DNA from: Erpobdella octoculata
Lineage: Eukaryota; Annelida; Clitellata; Hirudinida; Erpobdellidae
Assembly (NCBI GenBank): GCA_963978895.1
Contig: OZ022242.1
Coordinates: forward strand, 23,982,663-24,046,662
DNA length: 64,000 nucleotides
Direction: 5' to 3'
Made by a program: the position numbers and the translations under genes. Below are positions 1-9,633 of this stretch, piece by piece. The first letter of the stretch is position 1. Each line of letters starts with the position of its first letter. The notes beneath the pieces were generated by a model. The model ran no database searches. It saw only the letters and a list, made by a program, of their open reading frames with translations, and was not told the origin of the DNA.

Positions 1-110
1 ATTTAGTGCCGAAATATTGTAAAAAACACATAAACACACACATACATAAACACACACAGACACACATACATGCACATACACATACATACATACACACGCA
101 CATACATATA
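1..110. repeat. CA/CATA-rich simple repeat
   Basis: The first 110 bases are an irregular run of ACAC and ACATACAT units ending in a short TATATA tract. Nothing coding is seen. Confidence 0.8.
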
Positions 111-114
111 TATA

Positions 115-300
115 TAGTTCCCGCTCGCTCACCCGCTCCGCTCATTTTGTGACGGATTTCAAAATTGTTTTCTCTATATTTAATTCCCCTTGACTCTCAA
201 GGTTGTGTGAAAATTTCATTACGATCGGATGAATGGTGTAGCAATGCATAAATAACATACCTATATACATACATACAAACATTCATTTTTATATATATAG
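115..300. repeat. Fragment of the pyrimidine-rich Helitron-associated repeat family
   Basis: The segment CGCTCATTTTGTGACGGATT also occurs, with small changes, at about 32069-32090 at the end of a CCCGGTCGCTTTC minisatellite. It is followed by a tract typical of dispersed non-coding repeats and by TA-rich sequence. It is a degraded copy of a dispersed repeat with no gene. From 300 to 700 I see only AT-rich sequence and a 16-base G run at 458-473. Confidence 0.5.
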
Positions 301-712
301 ATATATATATTTTTTTTAATTTGCACGGCCAGCAATATTTCTAATAACTTCACCCGCATAAACGCGCCAGCTATGTTCTGATCCGTAATGTTCAAACCTA
401 GCATTGTATGCTGTTGTATAGACGCGTTAGCATAGGCGTAGGGGAGGTTGATGTGATGGGGGGGGGGGGGGGGCAAAGCCAGCTTCTGCTCGAAAAAATA
501 CAAGTAATTTGCAATCATGACATGACCATTTCTTTGTGGCATGTCTCAATAACTTCACATTTTAAAAGCAAAAATTACACATCTAATATAACAAGCTTAG
601 TAAATTTTTATTAATATTGTAAAGCAGCAAAGGCAATATACAAGCTTTTCTAAAAGAAAATTCAAAGAGTCATTTATAAAAGACAACTACTCTACTTGCT
701 ACCCAATAAATC

Positions 713-792
713 CTTTAATATTTATTCACTAATGTTCAATAAAAATTTTGCATTGATTTTTTTTATTGAACATTAGTGAATAAATATTAAAG
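713..792. repeat. Perfect 32 bp inverted repeat (hairpin)
   Basis: Bases 713-744 are the reverse complement of 761-792, with a 16-base T-rich spacer. This is a strong cruciform or hairpin in otherwise featureless AT-rich DNA. No TIR-type flanking duplication is evident. The rest of 800-1400 shows no gene. Confidence 0.85.
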
Positions 793-1410
793 AAAGATAA
801 AACTGGATAGTTTTCAGTTAAAGAAACACAGAGTTTCAGCAAAGATGTTGCTACCTGGTTTGAGACTACGGAACTCAAATTCACTTAAATAAGTAATTTA
901 TTTCTTCACAAATATTTTTATAAAAACTCGCACAAATAATTTCTTTTACATATTATTTCACTTCACTTCACCTTTAGTCAGTTTTTTGTTTATAAGTTTA
1001 TTTTTTTGCTACTACCTGACGGTTTTCTGGCTTTAACTTCTTTTTTTAAGTATAATTTTAAGAAATTAATTGGATCAGTCAATTGGTAATTTATTTCTAT
1101 TTCTAATTATATTAATTTTTTAATAGAAAAATAATTAAAAACACCGAAAATAATTTATGACGCTATTCTCCACCTTTACCAAACATTTAATACGTGCATC
1201 GTGTGACCTTTTACAGCTTGGTTTAGCTTCTAGCTCTTGCGGCATGTTTTAATGCGTGCGTGTGTAAGTGTGAACATTTTTACTTTGAGCAGCCTTGTCA
1301 GCTTCAGCATCTTCCTAGGAATGTGTGCATGACAAGTTGTGTGATTTCATTTCATAAGCTCTGTTGAGTCACTTTTATTTGATTCCTATTCAAATTATTG
1401 TATATGTTAT

Positions 1411-2199
1411 GCTTGGTTCTTCTGCGGCCCAATTTTGGACCGCAGAAGTAATTTTTATAGGCTGTTTTGGGTGGCCCAATTATCCCTGCGGACTTTAATT
1501 CAATTAAATTTTAAGATTAATTGGACGAAATATAAGGGAATTATAAAATAATCAATAAAACCTATAAAATGTTTTAAAAAAATTAAAACTTTTATGTAGA
1601 AAAATAAACCATCAATTTTTGCTTTCTTTAAAGAAAGTGATAATTAATTTTAATGTCAAAATGTATTATAAAATATTTGTTTATTTCACATTGATTAGAA
1701 AATAGCTTTTATTTTCAATCCTTACAATCGAGTTGAAATTAGTGGGTGGGTTTATTTGTTTCTGCGGACCGATTTAACAGATCAATTAGACAATATTATA
1801 TTATAGAATAAAATCAATTAAAACTTTAAATTTTTTTAAATTAAAAATTTTATAAAGTAAAGTTCATTAACTTTAAATTTATAAAACAGACATTAATTTT
1901 CAAATTTTAAATAAAATATTTGTTTATTCCATATTGATTCGAAAGTTTCTTAAATTTTCAATCCTCAGATACTTCACATATTAGGTATTTAGAAGGCTGT
2001 GTTTAATATCACAAGATATAAATTTACATAGAACAACAACTATATACAATAAAAATACATTGATTAAACTTTAGTTTTTAAAATTGGGCCGCAGAAGTAA
2101 TTTTTATGGCATGTTTTGGGTGGCCCGAAATTGGGCCGCTGAAGTAATTTTTATAGGCTGTTTTGGGTGGCCCAAAATTGGGCAGCAGAAGAATTAATC
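1411..2199. mobile_element. Non-autonomous TIR element, 9 bp target duplication (Mutator-like)
   Basis: The ends form an imperfect inverted repeat of about 28 bp; both carry TTCTTCTGC followed by GCCCAATTTTGG. The 9-mer ATATGTTAT lies immediately outside both ends (1402-1410 and 2200-2208), the length expected for Mutator-like elements. Internally the sequence TGGCCC...GCAGAAGTAATTTTTAT recurs as direct repeats near both ends, and there is no coding frame. Superfamily assignment rests on the duplication length only. Confidence 0.75.
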
Positions 2200-2214
2200 A
2201 TATGTTATATCTTT

Positions 2215-2530
2215 TGTCTGTGTCGGCAACCAGCGTTAAGGATGCACAACACGCGAGTATGGTGTTCCACAAGGATCCGTCCTAGACCCGCTGTTGTTCA
2301 CTCTTTACGTAGCTCCTATTGCAGAAGTGATTGCTAATTTCAATGTCAGCCATTCTCAATATGCCGATGATACTCAACTCTATATTGCGTTAAACGACAA
2401 TAACACACTTTCATTACTGTCAGAATGCTGTGCTGAAGTCTACAACTGGTTTCTCCTCAATGGATTGTCTCTAAATCCCAGCAAATCTGAAGCTATTGTT
2501 GTGGGAACTGGAGCTCGACAGAGGTCAGAA
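2215..2530 (+). pseudogene. CR1-like LINE reverse transcriptase, upstream part
   Basis: This frame reads through RT motifs: YGVPQGSVL (motif B region), then QYADDTQLYIAL (motif C, the catalytic YADD), then WFLLNGLSLNPSKSE, typical of CR1-like LINE RTs. It stops being LINE sequence at 2530, where a TIR element is inserted, and resumes at 5687. The 5' end is truncated near 2215. The likely role is target-primed reverse transcription; this copy is dead because it is truncated and interrupted. Confidence 0.85.
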
Positions 2531-2621
2531 CCCAATAAACATGGTAACCATTTTGTAACGTTTCTTGTCCGTTACTTTTCAGTTACCTGGTTATGAAAAG
2601 GTTACCTGGCCCTAAGCAACT

Positions 2622-2850
2622 AAAAAGAAACATTTCTGCAACGTTTCCAATGTAACGAAAAAGTAACATGTAATTTGCGACTAAAAAGAAACGTTTCTGC
2701 AACGTTTCCAATGTAACGAAAAAGTAACATGTAATTTGCGACTAAAAAGAAACGTTTCTGCAATGTTTCCAATGTAACGGAAAAGTAACATGTAATTTGC
2801 GACTGAAAAGAAGTTACTGCAACGTTTCTAATGCAGCCAAAATGTAACGA
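2622..2850. repeat. Left subterminal tandem repeats of the TIR element
   Basis: About four units of roughly 61 bp, each containing GAAACGTTTCTGCAACGTTT and AAGTAACATGTAATTTGCGA. Such arrays next to TIRs commonly serve as transposase binding sites; that role here is inferred. Confidence 0.8.
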
Positions 2851-4629
2851 TTTTATTATTATTAAAAACGACAATATATATTACGGATAATGTAAAAATC
2901 TTTTATAGCATATATAATTTTATAGAAAGCGTAAAGTGTTTGTTTATTTAAAAGACGCAATTGCTAAAAAGCATTTAATAAATGAAAATAAAGCTAATTT
3001 GAAGGTTGTGATTTATGGCGCGAACATTTTCGCCAATAACGTCGAACTTGCTGACCAGCGTTTTATCAAAGCGTAGGAAGTTGTCGACCACCAATAAAAT
3101 AAAAACAACTCATTGTTATTTTGTATTTAAACAATACGGAGCTGCCGACCTCGAAGTTGCCGACCACAACAATAATCTCTGTGGTTTACATTTTATAAAA
3201 ATATAAAAGAAACTCAGGCGATTTGAATTTAACACGCCTTTGTGAAGAAACAGCCGGTGTGAAAAACGTTGTACTTACCAGTGTTATTTCAAGTGTGAAA
3301 AAATAAATTTAATAAAGACGCTTAATAAATGGTATTTGCATTGTGTCGTATTATATTTTCCTAGTAGATTTTGTTCTATCTCGGTTCACTGAGCGCGTCG
3401 AACGAGTAACCTGGGATTAGCTTGTAAGTCAGATAAGATGCTAATTAAAAGTTAATTAACGACTCTCTTCTACAGCTCTTGTGTTAGAAATAATTTGTAG
3501 TTACAAAACAAACTATACTGGTTACAAATTACCAATCAATTCGAAACATTAGATTTTTAAACCATTTGAAACCTCTGCTTCCTGCTTCACTACTACCCCT
3601 GCGCTGTTTGTGAATTTTTATTTTATTTATTTATTCGTGTTTTAAGAAAAAACCTGACAGAACGCAGGAAATCATAAACAAATAAGCAAAAAAACAAGAA
3701 ATTAAAAGAAAGTCTGTCTAGTCTATAACGAACATTCAATATCCCGCTAATTATAATGACTGGCAATAGTTAATTTTAGACAATAATAATAGAATAACGT
3801 TATTGAATCAGCTAATAGAGTAGAAAGAAGTTAGGTTAGTAAGAGTCATAGAAGAGCATTCTAATAATAAAGTTACAAGCAAAACACTAGCAGAGTGCTG
3901 TTGCATTGAAGGGAGTACAAAATCATGTTTCCTCTTGCGAAGATTATGACCATGATTTATCATTGCGTGGTCATACTCATTTGTAAACATTTCACTTTCA
4001 TTCACACTGACATAATCTAAATGGCCATATTCTCAGGTGAGACATTCTTCTTGCTTGACCAGCGAATTGCTTGATGTCACAAGTGTCTACCAACCCGTGG
4101 GTAGTCATAGACACCTTTCACTCTTCCCCATCAGCAGTTTTTTCATAAACTGTTTGAGTTTTAACTTCGAACCCTTTACCAGGAGGTGTAATTTCTGCCG
4201 GTATAACACTTTGGAAAGAAAGCAGGAGCTAAATCTGGCTCTTGTTTAATGCCTTTCACAGAACTAATATTGTTTGTTTCTTGTTTCTAATGTTCATTCT
4301 TGCTAAATCTTGACAAGAAACATAATCTTTTTGTTAAAAGAATGAGGTAATGTAAATAAGCCAAAGTTGAGGCTCTTTGACATTGGCTGGCAAGTTGGTA
4401 AGCTCCGCCTCCATGCCAATTACGTACAACTTATATATAGTCTGAAAGTGCGCAAAAAATCTGTTTGTTGTGAGGTCACGCCGTTATTGTTTCAGTAAAT
4501 CTATCGTGTTTTGTCTGCATTTGCTAACATCTAACGAGTTTAGTTCATTCTCATTGTGTTATAATAATCAGTTAAATTCATTGTGTTATAATAATCAATT
4601 AGATTTTTTGATCGAAACTTTGTTACAAT

Positions 4630-5321
4630 ATGTTATCGTATTGGTCCCAGCGTAGAAAGTTGAAGCGTAAGATAGAAGAGCAGTTAGATAAAATTAGAGC
4701 CGATAATTTAGCAGATATGTGGTTGGACAGTTTACTAATATATGGGAAGTTTTGAAAGAAATTAAAAGTAATCTGGCTCTCCTTGTCAGTCCGCCAACGA
4801 CAGCAGTTAATACAGCAGTTCCGGAAAACGTTCATTTCCCCATGCACTCCATGGTACAATTTGACCAGTTGGATTCAAAATTAGAATCTAAAGAATTATT
4901 TGATGCTCTGGTAAGTCAATTACAGCATGTACTTAGATATCTAAAATTTTTGTATTAGGTTATCACTATCATAAATTCAAACATTTGTATAGGTGATTGA
5001 CTTACAAAAGCTTGGGGGAGACACAATGGCAGAGGCGTGTCGTAGGCTGCTCCGGTACACCATGGATGATGGGCTGGCTGAAAAGCTCAATTGGAAAGGG
5101 AGTGGTGGTAAAAGAAAAATGGAAAGCACCTTTTTCAAAGAACTTATCATTAGTTAGCTTAACTAAACTATTAGCAAAGTCATTTTAAAAATATTAGATA
5201 TCTAACAACCCTCCAAACCAATAGACGCTTCCACGATTCGTCAGCCAAGGAAATTGAGGTTGTGACAAAGAAGTGGATAAAGTTTGCACATGAGAGGCTG
5301 AACCGCAAGGAGAAGAAATGA
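4630..5321 (+). CDS. Multi-exon gene with DUF4806 domain inside the TIR element (exons approximate)
   Basis: A possible start at 4630 gives MLSYWSQRRKLKRKIEEQ, a basic N-terminus. A later exon, about 4740-4915, ends with FDQLDSKLESKELFDAL at a GTAAGT donor (4912). The acceptor ...TTTGTATAG at about 4993 joins it to VIDLQKLGGDTMAEACRRLL and LAEKLNWKGSGGKRKMESTFF, matching the LGG...W-K-G signature of the DUF4806 family (function unknown). A further segment ends EIEVVTKKWIKFAHERLNRK before TGA at 5319, in a different frame, so another intron or a frameshift lies near 5190-5220. Exon joins are inferred from frame and splice sites only. It is probably a passenger or regulatory protein of the element. 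Confidence 0.55.
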
Positions 5322-5454
5322 CATTTATATAGAGCTCAAAAGACTTTCTTTAAATACATTTTTTTTATAAATTTGCAAATATTGTTTCAGTTTTGTCTAT
5401 TGATGAGCGTATTTGAAGTGATAATAATTTGCATGAGCAAATAATAGAGGAGGT

Positions 5455-5600
5455 TTCTAAAGCGTTACATTGTAAACGTTTCTAAAACGTTACACGAGAA
5501 ACGTTTCTAAAACGTTACACGAGAAACGTTTCTAAAACGTTACTCAGGAAACGTTTCTAAAACGTTACTCAGGAAACGTTTCTTAACGCACAGCCGATGA
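5455..5600. repeat. Right subterminal tandem repeats of the TIR element
   Basis: Five or so units of about 26 bp built on GAAACGTTTCTAAAACGTTA, mirroring the left array in sequence motif but with a shorter period. Confidence 0.8.
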
Positions 5601-5688
5601 GCAAAACAATAAAAAAGAAACGCATTTCTTGTAACCGAAAATGAACGGTTAAGAAACGTTACAAAGTGGTTACAATGTTTACTGGGAA

Positions 5689-6262
5689 GTCTTACTCAAT
5701 TTCATCACGGTCGGAGAGGCTCAAATTTGTCTTTCAAAATGTGTCAAGAGCCTTGGCGTAATCATTGACGACACGCTAACTTTCAATACTCATGTCAATA
5801 GCCATTGCAAAGTGGCTTACTTCCACACAAAAGCTCTGAGACATATTGGAAAACGTATTTCAAAAAACGTCGCTCTATCTATCTCGAGTGCAATGATTGG
5901 TTCTCGCCTCGACTACTGCAGCCTCAAACTTAAGATCTGCACCTCTGCCGCTCACTAAGCGCGTCGAATATAAAATCGCTCTGCTAACTTTTAAAGTTTT
6001 GACCACTGGACAACCAGGCTACCTTTATGATCTACTTAAGATCTGCACGTCTGCAAGAGAACTGAGATCAAACAGTAGAACTAATAACCTTCACAGTGAT
6101 GGCTCGAAGACGGCTTTTGCAGACAGAGCTTTTTGTCATGTCGCGCCTACCGTCTGGAACAATTTACCCCTTTAGTTAACAAAAGATCTGTCTTCCATCA
6201 ATTGCTTCAAATCTCGTTTGAAAACTCACCTCTATCGTAAAGCTTTCTGTCACTGACCGCGC
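5689..6262 (+). pseudogene. CR1-like LINE, downstream part and 3' end
   Basis: The frame continues from 2530 with KSLGVIIDDTLTFNTHV and ALSISSAMIGSRLDYC, the conserved post-RT region of CR1-like LINEs. A frameshift follows near 5930, then KRVEYKIALLTFKVL, a stop at 6173 after WNNLPL, and FKSRLKTHLYRKAFC, the usual LINE C-terminus, with a stop near 6255. An AAT microsatellite at 6340-6360 is compatible with a LINE 3' tail. The copy is non-functional. Confidence 0.85.
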
Positions 6263-6634
6263 CATGGCTGGTCCGCAACTGCGATTTCGTCATTTTTACT
6301 TAATGTAATTTGATTGACATATGTTGCATTATCAACAGCTTAATAATAATAATAATAATATCTTCACAACATCTAGAAGTTGAATGAGAATAAGTGTTTA
6401 ACAATTTAATCACTTGCCAAATGGAGCAAAACATTTGCTGCAAATGCGTTATTTTTTCAAGCTTGAGAGGCATCTGCTTGTCCAAAAAATTGAGAGACAA
6501 AACAATTGGGGCATATGCCCCCCGTCTCCTATGCCTATGCGCGTTTCATCTATACGACAGCCTAGAATAGTGGTGAAAGAAGAGGGATGTACATCTGATT
6601 AGCCTTATAATTTATAGTTTATAGTACTGGTAAT

Positions 6635-6757
6635 GGTAATCTTTCACTTTAACGGCCGGATTTGTGAAAGATTAATACATTCTTGGCTATAATTAGCTAA
6701 TTAGGGTTAGGATTAGGGTTAAAAAATCGACCCCAACCGCTAAAGTGAAAGATAACC
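6635..6757. mobile_element. Small TIR element (MITE) with internal TTAGGG repeats
   Basis: The ends GGTAATCTTTCACTTTAACGG and (reverse-complemented) GGTTATCTTTCACTTTAGCGG match at 19 of 21 positions. The interior contains TTAGGGTTAGGATTAGGGTT. A related right end lies at about 58920-58940. No convincing target duplication could be read. The flanks, 6262-6634 and 6758-7600, show no gene. Confidence 0.7.
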
Positions 6758-7611
6758 TACTTTATAATGGGGGCATACTATATCGGCCAAAAAAAATACA
6801 AATCGACCAAAATTTGGTGCAGTTCGGCTAAAAATCATTTTCGAATTCGGCCAAATGATAATTTATTTCGACCAAAAATTTTTTTCTTCAATTTTTTAAA
6901 ATTTATTTGTGCGTTATACAGGCCATTAGTTGCGATGTTTGTAACAATTGTACACATCGGTAATGTGTCAAGGTTAAGCGAATTCAGAATTGAATTGGAA
7001 AAAAATCTTAAGTGGTCGAGGTATGACAAATCATATATCATTGTAATCATCCACCTCGTTCATTATTACTAAATACCACAGCAGCTTATGGGAGACTTAA
7101 AGTTGGTAGGCCGCATCTATCTCATCTGTTCATCTCGCCGCTCGCTAGTATTAAATACTGCAGCAGTCAATCGAAATGACTTAAATGTTTTTGTCGAATC
7201 AGATCGACCGACTTGTGTATATATATATATATATATATATAGGTACATTTAGAATGCCCTAAATAAATCATTTAACGACTTTAACGCGCATTGACGCCGA
7301 CAATCTCTCAGTAGTCAAACTCATAGGTAGCTGGAAAAACTGGTTCCCTAAGAAAGCAAGAAAATGAATAAGCGGTTTGTTGATTTAACAGTCTACAAGA
7401 AACTGCAAATTTAATAAAATTTGTCTCATGGGAAGCTAGCTAAGTTGTTTATTTAACATGATGTGGTACTCTGGAAGTTTGCCAAGGGAATTGTGAAGCT
7501 AGTCAAGTAAAGCGGTTTGTTTATTCAACTCAACATTAGGTGCTTGGACTGGCTTGGAGTCCTAGTTTTCTATGAATAAATAGGGAGTAAGTTTTTTATG
7601 AAAATCAGCTG

Positions 7612-7824
7612 AGGAATTTGTCAAATGCATGTGAAGTTAGCCTCGAGGCTGGCAATGATAATTTAAAAAAAATTGCTTGCCCTGGGGCTATGCTATACAT
7701 TGTTGGATGGGGTCTAAAAATTGAAATCAAATGGTATATTTGGATTGTCTTCGGTTCAACAAATAAAAAAGTTTAGCATTGCCATCCTTGAGGCTAACTT
7801 CACACACGTATTTGTCAATTATCA
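7612..7824. repeat. Imperfect inverted repeat, MITE-like
   Basis: GTGAAGTTAGCCTCGAGGCTGG at about 7630 is matched in reverse complement by the sequence ending near 7806 (GTGAAGTTAGCCTCAAGGATGG). Similarity extends outward into TTTGTCAAAT/ATTTGTCAAT. The arms total about 45 bp around a 120 bp AT-rich core. A short TA run lies at 7214-7243. Nothing coding is seen between 7245 and 7820. Confidence 0.6.
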
Positions 7825-7950
7825 TGCTTGGGCAGATTAAAAAGCAATTTGATCTGGCTGGTGGACTAGTGGACTGTGTCGTGGTTTTGAGTTACATTCA
7901 ACTGAAATAATTATCTGCTTTGTGGTTCGGGCCGATAGAATAGAACCACC

Positions 7951-9633
7951 GTGTATCTTCCTATGCGTGTCGTAAAAGGCCACGAAAGGGAGGTTCGCAG
8001 GAAGGGCATCCGGGTAAAACTTTGCTCCAAATTCCATATGGGTTACAAAACAAAGAATTTCATGCCGGCTCGGACGTCGCCCGGTCAAACAAGGTCCGCG
8101 CTTCCTTTTCTGGGCCTAGACGGAAGTGAAAAGTTAGCTATGGGCTTGAAGAAGAATTTAGAGGGTTCAAGTGTTTGTTTGAGAATTGGTTCTGTGAATG
8201 TTGGAACGATGAGGGGAAGAGATGGTGAGGTTGCTGATATGGCAGCAAAACGATGTTTAGATTTTTGTTGTCTTCAGGAGACTGGCTGGAAAGGTGAAGG
8301 TGCCAGAAAACTTGGTGAGTATAAGTTTTTCTGGATGGGTTCTGAGAAAGGAATTCATGGTGTGGGAATGCTGGTAGCAGATAGATGGGTTGAGAAAGTG
8401 TTGGAGGTCAAGCGTGTGAGTGAGAGATTGTTATTGCTTCGTGTAATTGTGGGTAAGTCGGTGCTGAACTTGCTGTCTATATATGCTCCGCAAGTAGGTC
8501 GGCCGATGGAGGAGAAAGAGGAATTTCTTGCTATGATGGTTAAGGTTGTGTCTGATATAAATGTTGATGAGAATTTGTTGATCTGTGGTGATTTTAACGG
8601 ACATGTGGGAACTGGTATTGATGGATTTGAAGGTATTCATGGTGGTTGTGGGTTTGGTAAGCGAAATCTGGAAGGTGAGATGATATTAGAATTTGCTGAT
8701 TCATTGAACCTTGCTGTCGCCAACACTTGGTTTAAAAAGGAGGATAATAAATTGATAACATATGAGTCTGGTGGGTGTCGGACTGTTGTTGATTACATTT
8801 TAGTCAAAAAGTCTGAGAGAAAATTTATTAGGGACGTTAAGATTATCCGAAGTGAAGCATGTATCCCACAGCACAAATTGCTTATTTGTGTTATGGAGCT
8901 GAATGAGAGGGTGAAGAAATGTAATGTGAAATTTGTAGAAAGATGTAAGGTTTGGAAGCTGAAAGAAACAGAGACGGAATGCATCTTCAAAGAAAGAGTG
9001 CAAGCTAAAGCTGCTGTGGTGATGAATGGTCTTGGTGATGTTGAGAAAGTCTGGAATGATTTGAAGCAGTGTTTGCTTGAGGAAGCAGTAGCCGTGTGTG
9101 GGGTTACAAAAGGTATTAGTAGGCATAAGGAAACATGGTGGTGGAATGAAGAGGTTGCAGCCCTGGTAAAAGAGAAACGTCGGCTATTTAACTTGTTGAA
9201 GTGCCAGCAACATGGGAAAAATCTAGCAACCAAGGAGAGCTACAACCAGGCCAAACGCATGGCTAAGAAAGCTATCTTTAATGCTAAGACTTTTTGCGAA
9301 GATTTGGATAGGGAGGACAGGAAAGGAAATGTGTTTAGGGTAGCCAAGCAGCTAATGCGTAAAAACTGGGATGTAGTGGGGGCCAACTGCGTGAAAGACC
9401 ATGAAGGTAAGGTTGTGGCTGAGGATAGTAGGTTGTTGGAGGTATGGAGAGCGCATTATGATAGAATTTCTAATGAGGAGTTCACTTGGGATGCAAATGG
9501 TCTAACTCATGTAAGTCCTGTTTGTGGACCTAGTGAAAAGTTAACTACTCTGGAAGTTAGTAATGCAATCCATAAGATGAAACGTAACAAGGCAGCAGGA
9601 CCTTCAGGAGTGGAGTGGTGGCAGACATGTTGA
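7951..9633 (+). CDS. RTE-like LINE polyprotein, N-terminal half: AP-endonuclease and start of RT
   Basis: It encodes the target-nicking apurinic-like endonuclease. Visible motifs are NVGTMRGR, LQETGW (catalytic E), LSIYAPQ, ICGDFNGHVG, VDYILVKK and a terminal PQHKLLI, where the family usually has SDH or QHK. After about residue 290 comes the linker and RT fingers, ending HKMKRNKAAGPSG at about residue 555. It resembles the gene models often named craniofacial development protein 2-like, which are RTE-type LINEs. The true start is uncertain; the ATG at 7951 is the first in frame and the conserved domain begins near residue 75. The frame is lost at the GGAGT duplication at 9607-9616 and continues in the next entry. 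Confidence 0.85.
   Translation: MYLPMRVVKGHEREVRRKGIRVKLCSKFHMGYKTKNFMPARTSPGQTRSALPFLGLDGSEKLAMGLKKNLEGSSVCLRIGSVNVGTMRGRDGEVADMAAKRCLDFCCLQETGWKGEGARKLGEYKFFWMGSEKGIHGVGMLVADRWVEKVLEVKRVSERLLLLRVIVGKSVLNLLSIYAPQVGRPMEEKEEFLAMMVKVVSDINVDENLLICGDFNGHVGTGIDGFEGIHGGCGFGKRNLEGEMILEFADSLNLAVANTWFKKEDNKLITYESGGCRTVVDYILVKKSERKFIRDVKIIRSEACIPQHKLLICVMELNERVKKCNVKFVERCKVWKLKETETECIFKERVQAKAAVVMNGLGDVEKVWNDLKQCLLEEAVAVCGVTKGISRHKETWWWNEEVAALVKEKRRLFNLLKCQQHGKNLATKESYNQAKRMAKKAIFNAKTFCEDLDREDRKGNVFRVAKQLMRKNWDVVGANCVKDHEGKVVAEDSRLLEVWRAHYDRISNEEFTWDANGLTHVSPVCGPSEKLTTLEVSNAIHKMKRNKAAGPSGVEWWQTC

Larger units (their letters stand above)
2531..5686. mobile_element. TIR DNA transposon with subterminal repeats, carrying a DUF4806 gene
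   Basis: The left end reads CCCAATAAACATGGTAACC and the right end, reverse-complemented, CCCAGTAAACATTGTAACC. Both continue into a shared TTGTAACGTTTCTT motif. The element sits inside a LINE RT frame, and removing it together with one copy of a flanking AA dinucleotide restores that frame, so the target duplication is at most 2 bp. Both ends carry arrays built on AAACGTTTCT. The superfamily is unrecognised; I see no DDE transposase. Confidence 0.75.

Noticed and set aside
430..6550. A single large element bounded by GCATAGGCGTAGG-like ends at 430 and 6545
   Set aside because: Similarity is short, the G runs are low complexity, and independent elements with their own ends fill the interval.
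8793..9233. Antisense ORFs of 108-146 codons across the RTE-like LINE
   Set aside because: They are shadows of the strong sense coding frame; the same holds for 10244-10501 and 10799-11107.
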